From: Mixta sp. Marseille-Q2659
GTDB lineage: Bacteria; Pseudomonadota; Gammaproteobacteria; Enterobacterales; Enterobacteriaceae
Direction: 5' to 3'
Length of the DNA stretch: 53,907 bases
NCBI RefSeq assembly: GCF_940807255.1
Contig: NZ_CALNWY010000029.1
Span: forward strand, 1 to 53,907
A program made the position numbers and the translations under genes. Within the stretch, counting starts at the first letter, position 1, and each line of letters starts with the position of its first letter. The notes under the pieces were generated by a model. That model was not told where the DNA came from and did no database searches. It was given only the letters and a program-made list of their open reading frames with translations. Shown here in pieces: positions 1-11,654 of the stretch.

Positions 1-23
1 TCTTTTGCTGATGAGATAATCAC
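1..23 (-). CDS. lldD: L-lactate dehydrogenase LldD, first codons only
   Basis: On the minus strand a GTG at 21-23 opens a frame reading MIISSAKD. This matches the N-terminus of the FMN-dependent L-lactate dehydrogenase LldD (E. coli begins MIISAASDYR). Only seven codons and part of an eighth lie inside the window. It follows lldR by 12 bases in the same direction, the standard lldP-lldR-lldD order. The identification rests on this short match plus gene order. Confidence 0.75.
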
Positions 24-35
24 GATTGTCCTTCC

Positions 36-791
36 TTACGCTTTACTGTTCGGAATGCGCATACTGCGCGCCCGTCGCGCCTCTTCTTCATGCAGGTTGC
101 GCATGGTGGCATCGACAAATTCAAGATGATGGATGGTTGCGCTGCGCGCGCGATCGGCATCGCCCGCCACAATCGCCTGACAGATGGCTTCATGCTGCAC
201 CGCCAGCTGGCGGAAGATCTCCGGCGCGGTGTACATGCGCTGGCGGCTCTGCATCACCGAGGATTGCAGCAGATCGAACAGCCCGCGCATCGCCTGCAAC
301 AGCACCAGATTGTGCGCCGCCTCGGCAATCGCCAGATGAAAACGCACATCGGAATGGGCTGCGAGATCGGGGTCATCCCGATCGCTGACCTGCAGCAGCA
401 TCTGATAGCAGCGCTGAATGTGCGCTTTGTCTTCCGGCGTGGCGCGCCGTGCTGCATGCCAGGCGGTGCTGGACTCGATGGCGATGCGTGCTTCCAGCAC
501 GTCATAACGGTAGCCGGGATCGTCCGCCAGCAGCGTGCTGAGCGGCATTACCAGCCGATTGGCCGACCAGTCGGCAGTGCGCTGTTCGGCAATAAAGTTG
601 CCGCCGCCGCGTCGGCTGATCAGCACCCCTTCGCTAATCAATGTCTGAATCGCTTCACGTAGCGACGAGCGTGAAACGGTAAGCTGCTGCGCCAGCTGAC
701 GCTCTGCCGGCAACCGTGCGCCGGGCTGAAGCTGCTGGTCGGCAATAAACTGACGCAGCCGATCGATAAGCGGTTTTTCCATCGACATCAT
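36..791 (-). CDS. lldR: L-lactate-responsive GntR/FadR-family regulator LldR
   Basis: The product has an N-terminal winged helix ([20 protein letters not shown], then a [13 protein letters not shown] wing) followed by an FCD effector domain with the [15 protein letters not shown] and [11 protein letters not shown] stretches known from LldR. It represses or activates the lactate operon depending on bound L-lactate (family knowledge). I prefer the ATG at 791 because it forms an ATGA overlap with the lldP stop, implying translational coupling. An in-frame ATG at 803 would add four residues. It sits between lldP and lldD, and two palindromic LldR-type sites lie upstream of lldP. Confidence 0.93.
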   Translation of the reverse strand: MMSMEKPLIDRLRQFIADQQLQPGARLPAERQLAQQLTVSRSSLREAIQTLISEGVLISRRGGGNFIAEQRTADWSANRLVMPLSTLLADDPGYRYDVLEARIAIESSTAWHAARRATPEDKAHIQRCYQMLLQVSDRDDPDLAAHSDVRFHLAIAEAAHNLVLLQAMRGLFDLLQSSVMQSRQRMYTAPEIFRQLAVQHEAICQAIVAGDADRARSATIHHLEFVDATMRNLHEEEARRARSMRIPNSKA

Positions 792-2434
792 GGAATCATC
801 CACGGGAAAACCCAGGCCTGCAGCGAGGTGATCACCCCGACAATACAGGTGAAAATCAGGCTGTGTTTTACGGTGAAGCGGAACAGGTCGGCCTCTTTGC
901 CCACCAGCCCAACCGCAGCGCAGGCGATGGCGATTGACTGCGGCGAGATCATTTTGCCGGTCACGCCGCCGGTGGTATTCGCGGCGACCAGCAGCACCTC
1001 CGGCACGCCGATTTGCTGCGCGGTGGTTGCCTGGAGCGCGGCGAACAGCGCGTTAGAGGAGGTATCCGAACCGGTAAGGAAAACACCCAGCCAGCCCAGG
1101 AACGGGGAAAAGAAGGTGAAGGCGTTGCCGGTATGCGCTAACGCCAGCGCCAGCGTGGCGGAAAGGCCGGAGTAGTTAGAAATAAAGGCGAAGGCCAGCA
1201 CCGCGCCGATGGAATAGATCGGCAACGCCAGCTCACGCAGCGTTTCGCCAAAAGCGCTGACCGCCTGTGCCGGGCGCATCCGCAGCCAGACAATCGACAA
1301 CAGCGCGGCGATAAAAATCGCAGTGCCGGTAGCGGAAAACCAGTCGAGCTTGTAAATAGCGGCGTAAGGCGTCGCGGTAGCCACCACCGGCGGCATTTTT
1401 ACTACCTGCTGATGCAGGAAAGGGACGTTAACGCTGAACACCCAGTCGTAAAGCGCGCCGCCGGGCGCGAACAACGCTTTAAACGGCGGGATGCTCCACA
1501 GCGTGACGGTGATGGTTAAAAACAGAAACGGCATCCAGGCGCGGATAATCTGCCTCGCGCTATAGCGCGTGGGGCTGCGCGCGGCGGCATTATCCTGATT
1601 ATCGAAACGGAAAATACGTACCGGCTTCCAGACGCGCAGAAACAGCGTCAGGCACAGCAGCGAAACCAGCGCGGAAATGACATCCGGCAGTTCCGGGCCG
1701 AGGAAGTTGGAGGTGAGATACTGGGCAATAGCAAAGGAGCCGCCGGAAACCAGCACTGCGGGCCAGGTCTCTTTCACGCCGCGCCAGCCATCCATAATCG
1801 CCATCACCCAGAACAGTACGATCATCGTCAGGAACGGCAGCTGGCGTCCCGCCATCTGACTGATGGCCATCGCGTCCAGACCGGTGACCTGTCCGGCAAC
1901 GATAATCGGAATCCCCATCGCGCCAAAGGCAACCGGCGCGGTGTTCACGATCAGGCAGAGTCCGGCAGCGTATACCGGCTTAAAGCCCAGGCCAACCAGC
2001 AGCGCGGCGGTAATCGCAACCGGCGCGCCGAAGCCGGCAGCGCCTTCCAGGAAGGAACCAAAGGCAAAGCCGACGATCAGCATTTGCAAACGCTGATCTT
2101 CGGTAATGGAGAGAATGGAGTTGCGGATGATTTCAAACTGTCCGGTTTTTACGGTGATTTTATAAACAAAAACCGCAGCGATAATAATCCAGGCGATAGG
2201 CCAGAGCCCGTACAGAAAGCCATAAACGGCAGAGGCCAGCGCCTGATCGATCGGCATCCGGTAAAACAACAGCGCGACGGCCAGCGCGATCAGCACCGTA
2301 ATGGTGCCAGCGATATAGCCTTTCAGACGCAGTCGCGTCAGAGCGAAAAAGAAAAACAGAATGGGGAGCGCGGCGATCAGGCTCGACAGCCAAATGTTAT
2401 CGAGCGGATCGTAGAGTTGCTGCCAGTTTTGCAT
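788..2434 (-). CDS. lldP: L-lactate permease LldP
   Basis: A 548-residue, very hydrophobic inner-membrane protein of the LctP family (proton-coupled L-lactate/glycolate uptake). It is nearly colinear with E. coli LldP (551 aa): N-terminus [18 protein letters not shown], the family segment [20 protein letters not shown] at about residues 126-145, and the C-terminal [15 protein letters not shown] and [15 protein letters not shown] blocks. A GGAG ribosome site lies about 10 bases before the ATG. It is the first gene of lldPRD, and its stop overlaps the lldR start. Confidence 0.97.
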   Translation of the reverse strand: MQNWQQLYDPLDNIWLSSLIAALPILFFFFALTRLRLKGYIAGTITVLIALAVALLFYRMPIDQALASAVYGFLYGLWPIAWIIIAAVFVYKITVKTGQFEIIRNSILSITEDQRLQMLIVGFAFGSFLEGAAGFGAPVAITAALLVGLGFKPVYAAGLCLIVNTAPVAFGAMGIPIIVAGQVTGLDAMAISQMAGRQLPFLTMIVLFWVMAIMDGWRGVKETWPAVLVSGGSFAIAQYLTSNFLGPELPDVISALVSLLCLTLFLRVWKPVRIFRFDNQDNAAARSPTRYSARQIIRAWMPFLFLTITVTLWSIPPFKALFAPGGALYDWVFSVNVPFLHQQVVKMPPVVATATPYAAIYKLDWFSATGTAIFIAALLSIVWLRMRPAQAVSAFGETLRELALPIYSIGAVLAFAFISNYSGLSATLALALAHTGNAFTFFSPFLGWLGVFLTGSDTSSNALFAALQATTAQQIGVPEVLLVAANTTGGVTGKMISPQSIAIACAAVGLVGKEADLFRFTVKHSLIFTCIVGVITSLQAWVFPWMIP

Positions 2435-2515
2435 GGGGCCTGTTCTCCAGAACGTTACGCCTTAAGCCTGAACGCGCAGTACCGACCCGCCGTCGGTTAA
2501 CGGCGATGTCGATTC

Positions 2516-2526
2516 TGGTCAGACCA
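2516..2526. promoter_or_regulatory. Putative LldR operator, promoter-proximal
   Basis: A perfect 5+1+5 palindrome TGGTCAGACCA lies about 82 bases upstream of the lldP start. LldR of E. coli binds palindromes with TGGT/ACCA half sites in the same region. Paired with the site at 2633. Confidence 0.6.
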
Positions 2527-2632
2527 AAAGGCGCGCAGATGTTAAATTATTGTTTATCTGGCGGTGAACGGAATGCAATCTTTGCGTAACGCTTTCATTT
2601 AAGGCTGGAAGAGTGATCACAAACAGATTGTT

Positions 2633-2645
2633 TTGGTAGGACCAA
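2633..2645. promoter_or_regulatory. Putative LldR operator, promoter-distal
   Basis: A palindrome TTGGTAGGACCAA about 200 bases upstream of lldP, centred about 118 bases from the second site. Two operators flanking the promoter is the known lldPRD arrangement in E. coli and allows looping. Assignment is from half-site similarity and position. Confidence 0.6.
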
Positions 2646-2745
2646 TTTTGTGAGGCAGAAAGAAAGCAGGGAAAGAAAGGGAGCGGCGGGCTGTTACCTG
2701 ACGGCTAAGAGCCAACTATCAAGCGCTAAGTGTTGATGCAGGTAA

Positions 2746-2797
2746 TGGTGTTGGTGCTAGCTGTTGGTGTTGGTGTTGGTGTTGGTGCTGGTGCTGG
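2746..2797. repeat. Hexanucleotide tandem repeat (TTGGTG)n
   Basis: Four perfect TTGGTG units run from 2764 to 2787, followed by CTGGTG and CTGG variants and preceded by two degenerate units from 2746. It lies in the noncoding stretch between flgN and lldP, about 50 bases beyond the flgN terminator. Simple repeats of this kind can vary in copy number by slippage. No gene reads through it convincingly. Confidence 0.8.
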
Positions 2798-2845
2798 AGC
2801 CAATGCGGGCAGCCGTATCATTGCCGCTGCCTGTACGATTGAAGC

Positions 2846-2872
2846 AAAAAAAAAGCTTTCTGTTAAGAAAGC
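2846..2872 (-). terminator. Rho-independent terminator after flgN
   Basis: On the minus strand GCTTTC, a six-base loop and GAAAGC are followed by nine T. It lies about 40 bases downstream of the flgN stop. Confidence 0.85.
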
Positions 2873-2909
2873 CGGCAAAGTCACACAAGAAGAGTCGTAC
2901 TGCTTTTTT

Positions 2910-3353
2910 TTAGATTGTAATGTTGTACGCACGTGCCTTTCCTTTATCGTCGGATTGGCCGCCAGCGGTATACAGCGTAGGTGAGGCGACAGCTTTATCC
3001 ATCACCTGATTGAGATTGCGCACTTTCTGCATATGCATATTCAGCAAATGGCTGGTTTGCAGATTCATTTCGCTCGCTTTCTGGGTGGACTGTTGCAGTC
3101 GTTCCCAGAGCGCCGCCAGCGCCGCCTGCTGGCTGTAGGGCGCGAGCAGCTGCAGGCGCGTTTCTTCCTGTTTGCGCTGCTCGTCGTAATAGGCCACGGT
3201 GGATAACAGGCGGCTTTTAGTATCGGAGAGCTGCTGCAACGCAACCGGATTTACCTGCGCATAGCTGAGCTGTTTGATCTCTTCAGCGATGACCGCTTCC
3301 AGCTCGGTAAGGGTCTCCTGCAATTTATGTAACGTAGTCCGTAAGGTTTCCAT
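2910..3353 (-). CDS. flgN: Flagellar export chaperone FlgN
   Basis: A 147-residue, largely helical, coiled-coil-like protein with the FlgN pattern: an N-terminal helix LRTTLHKLQETLTELEAVI, LLSTVAYYDEQRKQEE in the middle, and a C-terminal NLNQVMDKA...PTLYTAGGQS segment. FlgN binds the hook-filament junction proteins FlgK and FlgL and delivers them to the flagellar export gate. The start lies 11 bases after flgM, so the two genes form a short operon ending at the terminator at 2846. No other flagellar gene is present in the window, which is unusual because flgMN normally lies beside flgA-flgL. Confidence 0.9.
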   Translation of the reverse strand: METLRTTLHKLQETLTELEAVIAEEIKQLSYAQVNPVALQQLSDTKSRLLSTVAYYDEQRKQEETRLQLLAPYSQQAALAALWERLQQSTQKASEMNLQTSHLLNMHMQKVRNLNQVMDKAVASPTLYTAGGQSDDKGKARAYNITI

Positions 3354-3364
3354 TGTGGCTTCTG

Positions 3365-3661
3365 TTATCGATCGTCAAGGATATTTTGCAGCAGCGCCTG
3401 GGCGATTTTTTCATAATCCATCTTCAGATCGCCGTTGCGGATCGCCGCTTTAATTTGCTGCACCCGTTCCATATCCACATCGCGGGACGTGTCAGTTTTA
3501 ATCTGCTGCGTTAAGGCGCTGAGTTTAACATCGGTGCCTTTTTCCGCCGTGGCCGTACTGCTTTTCGCGCTGTTCGCCAGGTTCCGTTGATTGAGCTTCA
3601 CTTCCTGCTGAATATGGGCTGGCGAAACAGGCTGCGTTTTCAGCGTATGATTAATGCTCAT
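3365..3661 (-). CDS. flgM: Anti-sigma-28 factor FlgM
   Basis: A 98-residue protein typical of FlgM: a disordered, polar N-terminal half and a conserved C-terminal sigma-28 binding region (MERVQQIKAAIRNGDLKMDY followed by EKIAQALLQNIL). It holds FliA inactive until the hook is complete and is then exported. A GGAG site lies eight bases before the ATG and a sigma-28-like promoter 46-73 bases upstream. IS1 copy 1 begins 76 bases upstream of the start, where flgA would be expected. Confidence 0.93.
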   Translation of the reverse strand: MSINHTLKTQPVSPAHIQQEVKLNQRNLANSAKSSTATAEKGTDVKLSALTQQIKTDTSRDVDMERVQQIKAAIRNGDLKMDYEKIAQALLQNILDDR

Positions 3662-3707
3662 GTTTTATTCTCCGAAACCTGTATGTTGACGTCTAACGCT
3701 AATAATA

Positions 3708-3734
3708 ATATCGGTGCCTTTGGGGATAACTAAA
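3708..3734 (-). promoter_or_regulatory. Putative FliA (sigma-28) promoter of flgM
   Basis: On the minus strand TTTAGTTA, 11 bases, then ACCGATAT. The sigma-28 consensus is TAAAGTTT-N11-GCCGATAA, so spacing is exact and the -10 element is good, while the -35 element is weak. The distal end lies three bases from the IS1 end, so the insertion just spared it. Confidence 0.5.
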
Positions 3735-3792
3735 GTTGGTAATGCTGCCAACTTACTGATTTGGTGTATGATGGTGATTTTAAGGTGCTTGC

Positions 3793-4068
3793 GTGGCTTC
3801 CATTTCCATCAGATGTCCTTCCTGCTCCGCTACTGAAGGCGTGGTGCGTAACGGCAAAAGCACTGCCGGACATCAGCGCTATCTCTGCTCTCATTGCCGT
3901 AAAACATGGCAACTACAGTTCACTTACACCGCCTCTCAGCCCGGTACGCACCAGAAAATCATTGATATGGCCATGAATGGCGTCGGATGTCGCGCCAGTG
4001 CACGCATTATGGGCGTTGGCCTCAACACGGTTTTACGTCACTTAAAAAACTCAGGCCGCAGTCGGTAA
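3793..4068 (+). CDS. insA: IS1 InsA (copy 1)
   Basis: A 91-residue DNA-binding protein with a GTG start. It has an N-terminal zinc-finger-like CPSC...CSHC motif and a C-terminal helix-turn-helix ([20 protein letters not shown]). Alone it binds the IS1 ends and represses; with InsB it forms the transposase by -1 slippage at the AAAAAAC at 4044-4050. Confidence 0.95.
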   Translation: MASISIRCPSCSATEGVVRNGKSTAGHQRYLCSHCRKTWQLQFTYTASQPGTHQKIIDMAMNGVGCRASARIMGVGLNTVLRHLKNSGRSR

Positions 4069-4490
4069 CCTCGCGCATACAACCGGGCAGTGATGTGATT
4101 GTCTGCGCTGAAATGGACGAACAGTGGGGCTACGTCGGTGCTAAATCACGTCAGCGCTGGCTGTTTTACGCGTATGACAGGATACGGAGGACGGTTGTGG
4201 CGCACGTCTTCGGTGAACGCACTCTGGCCACACTGGAGCGTCTTCTGAGCCTGCTGTCGGCCTTTGAGGTCGTGGTATGGATGACGGATGGCTGGCCGCT
4301 GTACGAATCACGCCTGAAGGGAAAGCTGCACGTTATCAGCAAGCGTTACACTCAGCGCATTGAGCGACATAACCTGAATCTGAGACAACATCTGGCAAGG
4401 CTGGGACGGAAGTCACTGTCGTTCTCAAAATCGGTGGAGCTGCATGACAAGGTCATCGGGCATTATCTGAACATAAAACACTATCAGTAA
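3987..4490 (+). CDS. insB: IS1 InsB frame, transposase catalytic part (copy 1)
   Basis: The 167-codon frame overlaps insA. It carries the IS1 DDE-type catalytic region ([18 protein letters not shown], then [15 protein letters not shown]). It is expressed mainly as the InsAB' frameshift fusion. It is intact. Confidence 0.95.
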   Translation: MSRQCTHYGRWPQHGFTSLKKLRPQSVTSRIQPGSDVIVCAEMDEQWGYVGAKSRQRWLFYAYDRIRRTVVAHVFGERTLATLERLLSLLSAFEVVVWMTDGWPLYESRLKGKLHVISKRYTQRIERHNLNLRQHLARLGRKSLSFSKSVELHDKVIGHYLNIKHYQ

Positions 4491-4505
4491 GTTGGAGTCA
4501 TTACC

Positions 4506-4610
4506 CACCTGATGGAACTGATCTTTGCCCGCCTGTCGCAGATTATGCTGCTGTTCCAGTAACCCTTCGCTTAACGGCCATAACGGCAGATAAATTCGGG
4601 CAAAACAGAC
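4506..4610. pseudogene. Unidentified gene remnant beside IS1 copy 1
   Basis: Immediately right of IS1 the bases look coding but are cut off. On the minus strand an open frame without a good start reads ARIYLPLWPLSEGLLEQQ and on into IS1. On the plus strand HLMELIFARLSQIMLLFQ runs from the IS1 end to a stop near 4560. I recognise neither. It is most likely the stub of a gene whose remainder was deleted with the flagellar genes. Confidence 0.35.
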
Positions 4611-4830
4611 AACAAATCCTGCTTTTTAGATCTCAATGATCCTTCCTGATCTACTTTTCTCCTTTTCTGTCTGAATCAATAAACTTTTTACGCGCTTAAT
4701 TAATAGCTGCCACTAAAGTTCAGGCACGGGCTATTGGCATAATATAAAAATGGCAGCCATATTTTATGAAATACCAGGCGATTTAAAATAATAGCGAGCT
4801 ATATAAAAAAATAGCCAGCGAAAATCCATA
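4611..4830. other. AT-rich noncoding stretch
   Basis: No credible gene. The region is much richer in A+T than the neighbouring core genes. A seven-base inverted repeat (CCAGCGA...TCGCTGG) at about 4815-4842 straddles the start of the Hcp remnant. It looks like degraded accessory DNA. Confidence 0.5.
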
Positions 4831-4831
4831 A

Positions 4832-5035
4832 TGGCTCGCTGGTATGGAATCTAAGTATTTCAATATCATTCTGGAGAACGTCAAAATCACGACGGTTTCA
4901 CCTTACCTCTCTCCCAACGGGCTGAGCAGCACGCATCTGGAAACGCTTGAATTACGTTATGAGGCGATTACCTGGAAATATACGGAGAGCAATATTATTT
5001 ACCGCGATACATGGAATGATCGTTGCACTGGCTGA
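4832..5035 (+). pseudogene. C-terminal remnant of a type VI secretion Hcp (TssD) protein
   Basis: The frame, open from 4832 with an ATG at 4844, encodes about 63 residues that resemble the last third of the Hcp-1 family: YFNIILENVKITTVSPYL, then THLETLELRYEAITWKY, then NIIYRDTWNDR. Full Hcp proteins are about 160 residues and form the hexameric tube of the type VI system. A stop just upstream (4829-4831) and AT-rich DNA show the N-terminal two thirds are missing. No other type VI gene is visible. The family call is from pattern recognition. Confidence 0.6.
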
Positions 5036-5063
5036 TGCGTTTTTCAGCCAGAAGCGAACCGTT

Positions 5064-5203
5064 TCAGTCTTCGCCAGAATATGCGTTCTGCTGCAAGAGT
5101 AAAGCCCATTCAAAAACAGGCTTACCGTACACGACTTCGCCTTCTGAGCGTCGCGCGAAAATGCCGGTCGCCACAGGCAACCGACATTCAGCTTCCGCGT
5201 TAC
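5064..5203 (-). pseudogene. Short open remnant downstream of lacY
   Basis: After the lacY stop, a minus-strand frame of about 46 codons without a clear start reads GIFARRSEGEVVYGKPVFEW and then LLLQQNAYSGED before a TGA. Its composition looks protein-like. It does not resemble lacA, which would be expected here. It may be the tail of a deleted gene. I cannot identify it. Confidence 0.25.
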
Positions 5204-5208
5204 ATCAA

Positions 5209-6471
5209 TCAGGCCGCTTTCACCTCTTTCTTACCGCGCGCGCGCAGCACGCTTAACGGGCCGTCGCCGCTGAGCGTAAACACCGAGATCAGCGTGAAGG
5301 TCAACGCCACCAGACCCAGCACCAGGTAAGCGCCGTGGAAGCCCATGCTGTCATACATATAGCCTGCGAACAGCGACATAAAGATCATCGACAGCTGTTT
5401 AAAGAAACAGAAGCAGACCAGATAAATCGTGGCCGAGAAGCGCACCTCGAACTGGCTGGTAATGTATTTAAAGCAGCCGACAATCAGGAATGGCACCTCA
5501 AACATATGCAGCGTTTTCAACACAATCACTTCCAGCGCCGACGTGGCGAAAGAAGAGCCGATAATGCGCACTGACATAATGGCGCCTGCCAGCAGCAGTG
5601 CATTTTTCCCGCCGATGCGGTTCACAATCAGCGGCGCAAAAAACATGATGCTGGCGTTCAGCAGTTCGCCCATCGTGGTGACATAGCCAAAGACGCGGGT
5701 TCCCTGTTCGCCGGTGGTAAAGAATGAGGTAAAGAAGTTAGCGAACTGTTGGTCGAACACGTCATAGGTACAGGAAACGCCGACCACATACAGCGACAGG
5801 AACCACAGCTTGCGGTTTTTAAACAGTTCCAGCGCCAGGCGCAGGCTGAAGGGCGAGTGGTTAGCGCCCAGCGAGTCGGCCACCTCAGCGGAAGGCTGCG
5901 CCTGCGGTTTGGCGATAAACAGCAGAATAGCGAGGATCACCGCACAGCCGGAGCCGAGCCAGAAGACAAACTGGTTATTGATGGTGAACATAATGCCGAC
6001 AATCGAGGCACATAGCGCCCAGCCCACGCAGCCGAACATACGCGCGCGGCCAAACTCAAACTGGCTGCGACGGCTCACTTTTTCGATATAGGCTTCGATC
6101 GCTGGCGCGCCGCCGTTATAGATAAAGCCGAGGTAAATACCGCCGACAATCGCGCCGAGCCAGATATTGGCCTGTAACAACGGGCCAAGCACATAGATAA
6201 AGAAGGGCGCGAACATCACCAGCATACCGGTAATGATCCACAGCAGATGCTTTCTCAGGCCGAGCTTATCGGAAAGCAGGCCGAAAATCGGCTGGAACAA
6301 CAGCGAGAACAGGGAGATACAGGCGAAAACGATGCCGGTGTCGCTTTTCGTGAGGTGGTTTATATCATGCAGCCAAATCGGGAAGAACGGGAAGTAGGCG
6401 CCCATGATGAAAAAGTAAAAGAAGAAGAACAGCCCGAACATCCAGAAATTGGTATTTTTTAAGTAATACAT
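5209..6471 (-). CDS. lacY: Lactose permease LacY
   Basis: A 420-residue major facilitator (oligosaccharide:H+ symporter) closely similar to E. coli LacY (417 aa). Residue numbering is preserved at key positions: E126, R144 and C148-x-x-W151 in the sugar site ([21 protein letters not shown]). The R302/H322/E325 proton-coupling region is present ([22 protein letters not shown]). Twelve membrane segments are apparent. It lies 63 bases after lacZ in the same direction, so the two are probably cotranscribed. lacA does not follow. Confidence 0.97.
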   Translation of the reverse strand: MYYLKNTNFWMFGLFFFFYFFIMGAYFPFFPIWLHDINHLTKSDTGIVFACISLFSLLFQPIFGLLSDKLGLRKHLLWIITGMLVMFAPFFIYVLGPLLQANIWLGAIVGGIYLGFIYNGGAPAIEAYIEKVSRRSQFEFGRARMFGCVGWALCASIVGIMFTINNQFVFWLGSGCAVILAILLFIAKPQAQPSAEVADSLGANHSPFSLRLALELFKNRKLWFLSLYVVGVSCTYDVFDQQFANFFTSFFTTGEQGTRVFGYVTTMGELLNASIMFFAPLIVNRIGGKNALLLAGAIMSVRIIGSSFATSALEVIVLKTLHMFEVPFLIVGCFKYITSQFEVRFSATIYLVCFCFFKQLSMIFMSLFAGYMYDSMGFHGAYLVLGLVALTFTLISVFTLSGDGPLSVLRARGKKEVKAA

Positions 6472-6534
6472 GGTGTTTTCCTTAAGGGTCGCGGGGCAGA
6501 CTGGCCAGACCTGCCCCGACTAACAATCCGCGCG

Positions 6535-9765
<3,231 letters not shown>

Positions 9766-9812
9766 TCAGCATTGATGACGGCATATTAATCATTCACCTG
9801 ACAGGGAGCGCG

Positions 9813-9854
9813 CCCAGGATGATTGCCTTAAGCAAAAGCTTAATCATTCCTGGG
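9813..9854. other. Long imperfect stem-loop upstream of lacZ
   Basis: CCCAGGATGA pairs with TCATTCCTGGG (one bulged T) and TTAAGC pairs with GCTTAA around an AAAA loop, about 16 pairs in total. It lies between the lac promoter and the antitoxin stub. There is no T-run on either side, so it may be a relic terminator of a lost gene or a REP-like element. Confidence 0.5.
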
Positions 9855-9951
9855 ACCTATTAGGTTGAATAACTGCCAATGTACGCTTAGTGTAACTTTG
9901 CAGGAAAAATGAGCAGTAAATTAAACCAACCCAACAGGGCAGGGAGGATTT

Positions 9952-10041
9952 ATGCAAAAGCTGAATCTCTATGATACAAAAACAAATCTTTCTAAGCTCA
10001 TAGCTAATGTTGCGGCTACGGGGGAGGAATACATCAGGTAA
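9952..10041 (+). pseudogene. Phd/YefM-type antitoxin gene truncated by IS1
   Basis: An ATG with a strong GGGAGG site four bases upstream opens MQKLNLYDTKTNLSKLIANV, then AATGEEYIR. This resembles the N-terminus of Phd/YefM antitoxins (pattern ..LYEAKT.LS.L...A..GEE..I). IS1 copy 2 begins at 10037 and supplies an in-frame TAA at 10039-10041. About 50-60 C-terminal residues, including the toxin-binding part, are missing, and no toxin gene follows. The family call rests on 29 residues. Confidence 0.6.
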
Positions 10042-10051
10042 TGACTCCAAC

Positions 10052-10555
10052 TTACTGATAGTGTTTTATGTTCAGATAATGCCCGATGACCTTGTCATGC
10101 AGCTCCACCGATTTTGAGAACGACAGTGACTTCCGTCCCAGCCTTGCCAGATGTTGTCTCAGATTCAGGTTATGTCGCTCAATGCGCTGAGTGTAACGCT
10201 TGCTGATAACGTGCAGCTTTCCCTTCAGGCGTGATTCGTACAGCGGCCAGCCATCCGTCATCCATACCACGACCTCAAAGGCCGACAGCAGGCTCAGAAG
10301 ACGCTCCAGTGTGGCCAGAGTGCGTTCACCGAAGACGTGCGCCACAACCGTCCTCCGTATCCTGTCATACGCGTAAAACAGCCAGCGCTGACGTGATTTA
10401 GCACCGACGTAGCCCCACTGTTCGTCCATTTCAGCGCAGACAATCACATCACTGCCCGGTTGTATGCGCGAGGTTACCGACTGCGGCCTGAGTTTTTTAA
10501 GTGACGTAAAACCGTGTTGAGGCCAACGCCCATAATGCGTGCACTGGCGCGACAT
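10052..10555 (-). CDS. insB: IS1 InsB frame (copy 2)
   Basis: An intact 167-codon catalytic frame, same protein as in copies 1 and 3. It is read as a -1 frameshift extension of insA. Confidence 0.95.
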   Translation of the reverse strand: MSRQCTHYGRWPQHGFTSLKKLRPQSVTSRIQPGSDVIVCAEMDEQWGYVGAKSRQRWLFYAYDRIRRTVVAHVFGERTLATLERLLSLLSAFEVVVWMTDGWPLYESRLKGKLHVISKRYTQRIERHNLNLRQHLARLGRKSLSFSKSVELHDKVIGHYLNIKHYQ

Positions 10556-10749
10556 CCGACGCCATTCATGGCCATATCAATGATTTTCTGGTGCGTACCG
10601 GGCTGAGAGGCGGTGTAAGTGAACTGTAGTTGCCATGTTTTACGGCAATGAGAGCAGAGATAGCGCTGATGTCCGGCAGTGCTTTTGCCGTTACGCACCA
10701 CGCCTTCAGTAGCGGAGCAGGAAGGACATCTGATGGAAATGGAAGCCAC
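10474..10749 (-). CDS. insA: IS1 InsA (copy 2)
   Basis: An intact 91-residue protein with the CPSC...CSHC zinc-finger-like motif and helix-turn-helix. Same sequence as the other copies. Confidence 0.95.
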   Translation of the reverse strand: MASISIRCPSCSATEGVVRNGKSTAGHQRYLCSHCRKTWQLQFTYTASQPGTHQKIIDMAMNGVGCRASARIMGVGLNTVLRHLKNSGRSR

Positions 10750-10804
10750 GCAAGCACCTTAAAATCACCATCATACACTAAATCAGTAAGTTGGCAGCAT
10801 TACC

Positions 10805-11080
10805 GCTGTTCAATATTATTAAGCTGTATTTTTATGGTTAAGCTGAAAGACGATTTTATTGCTTCGAAAAACAGAACGGTATATTTACAGCAAATAGAGC
10901 GGGTGCAAAGCAGCGAAAATATCCTGTTCAGCAACAGGATGTTTTTCTGCTGGCTTTAAAACGGGAGTTTATATAGAAAATAACCTTTATCAGCCAGGCT
11001 GATGAATATAAAATCATCGATTAACATACGCCTGGCTACAACGTTACCGTAAACTGCAGCTAAATAAATTTTGTTATATA
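10805..11080. other. AT-rich gap inside the inverted segment
   Basis: No convincing gene. A 41-codon frame starting at 10833 (MVKLKDDFIASKNRTVYLQQ...) lacks a ribosome site and runs through the terminator-like hairpin at 10921, so it is probably chance. Confidence 0.5.
10921..10946 (+). terminator. Rho-independent terminator-like hairpin
   Basis: ATCCTGTT-CAGC-AACAGGAT followed by GTTTTT. No gene in the plus direction precedes it directly, so it may have served a gene lost at the IS1 junction. Confidence 0.6.
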
Positions 11081-11410
11081 TCAGGCTGCCATTTTTCGAC
11101 ATTCTTCAGCGCAGCGATAACAGGCTTCAGCGCACTTCTTACAGTGGTCGTGTTCATGTCTGGCGCATTCATCCCCACATTGCTGGCAGACTTCTGCGCA
11201 AACTTTACAAATTTGAACTGCAAATTCGCTATCCATTGACATTAACTCTGCCGCCAGGCGACAGATGCTGGCGCACTGCATATCCGTGCGGATACATTCG
11301 CGCATCATCTCCAGATTTTCTTCTTTCAGGCATGAAGTGGCGCAGTAGTCACAGGTAGCGGCACAGATATAACAGGCCTCAATGCAGTTGCGATATTGTT
11401 CAGACATCAT
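11081..11410 (-). CDS. Cys-rich four-helix bundle copper-binding protein
   Basis: A 109-residue protein dominated by CxxxC/CxxC pairs spaced along helices (CIEACYICAATCDYCATSC, CASICRLAAEL, VCAEVCQQCGDECARHEHDH, CKKCAEACYRCAEEC). This is the pattern of the Csp3/YhjQ-type copper-storage four-helix bundle family (DUF326), in which Cys side chains line the bundle core and bind many Cu(I) ions. There is no signal peptide, so it is cytosolic as for Csp3. The start is one of two adjacent ATGs (11410 or 11407) behind GGAG. It is divergent from the membrane protein gene at 11655. Confidence 0.85.
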   Translation of the reverse strand: MMSEQYRNCIEACYICAATCDYCATSCLKEENLEMMRECIRTDMQCASICRLAAELMSMDSEFAVQICKVCAEVCQQCGDECARHEHDHCKKCAEACYRCAEECRKMAA

Positions 11411-11654
11411 TTTCTCTCCGACGTTAAATGCAAAGAAGTTATAAGCCTGGAACAAAATAGGGATTGCTGCAAATGCGATAGGAGAAAGGTGCTGCTTGTC
11501 TGAGGCGGATATCTTATTTTTTTCGAGGGATTAATTATATTTGCATGACTTTCCTCGCAAAAAACGGTATTTCTCCATTGGCTCCCTGCTTTTTCTGCAC
11601 ACATAACCGCTATAAGTCTATGCTTCTTTATTTCAGACCTGGAGGTACAGGATT

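Larger units (their letters stand above)
3738..4505 (+). mobile_element. IS1: IS1, copy 1 (768 bp)
   Basis: The ends are GGTAATGCTGCCAAC on the left and GTTGGAGTCATTACC on the right, the IS1 terminal inverted repeats. The element is complete with insA and insB frames. Bases beside the ends (ACTAAAGTT left, CACCTGATG right) do not match, so no target duplication is present and the junction probably comes from an IS1-mediated deletion or recombination. It differs from copies 2-4 by a G instead of A near the left end (GATTTGGTG). Confidence 0.97.
10037..10804 (-). mobile_element. IS1: IS1, copy 2 (768 bp, reversed)
   Basis: A complete element in the opposite direction to the other three, apparently identical to copy 3. 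Its immediate flanks (AATACATCA left, GCTGTTCAA right) do not match each other. The eight bases GCTGTTCA on its right are the reverse complement of TGAACAGC on the right of copy 3. This arrangement marks inversion of the DNA between copies 2 and 3. Confidence 0.97.

Noticed and set aside
2730..2984. 84-codon frame across the hexanucleotide repeat
   Set aside because: Its hydrophobic start is produced by the TTGGTG repeat, it crosses the flgN terminator and overlaps flgN. No ribosome site.
10833..10959. 41-codon frame inside the inverted segment
   Set aside because: No ribosome site, and it overlaps a terminator-like hairpin.
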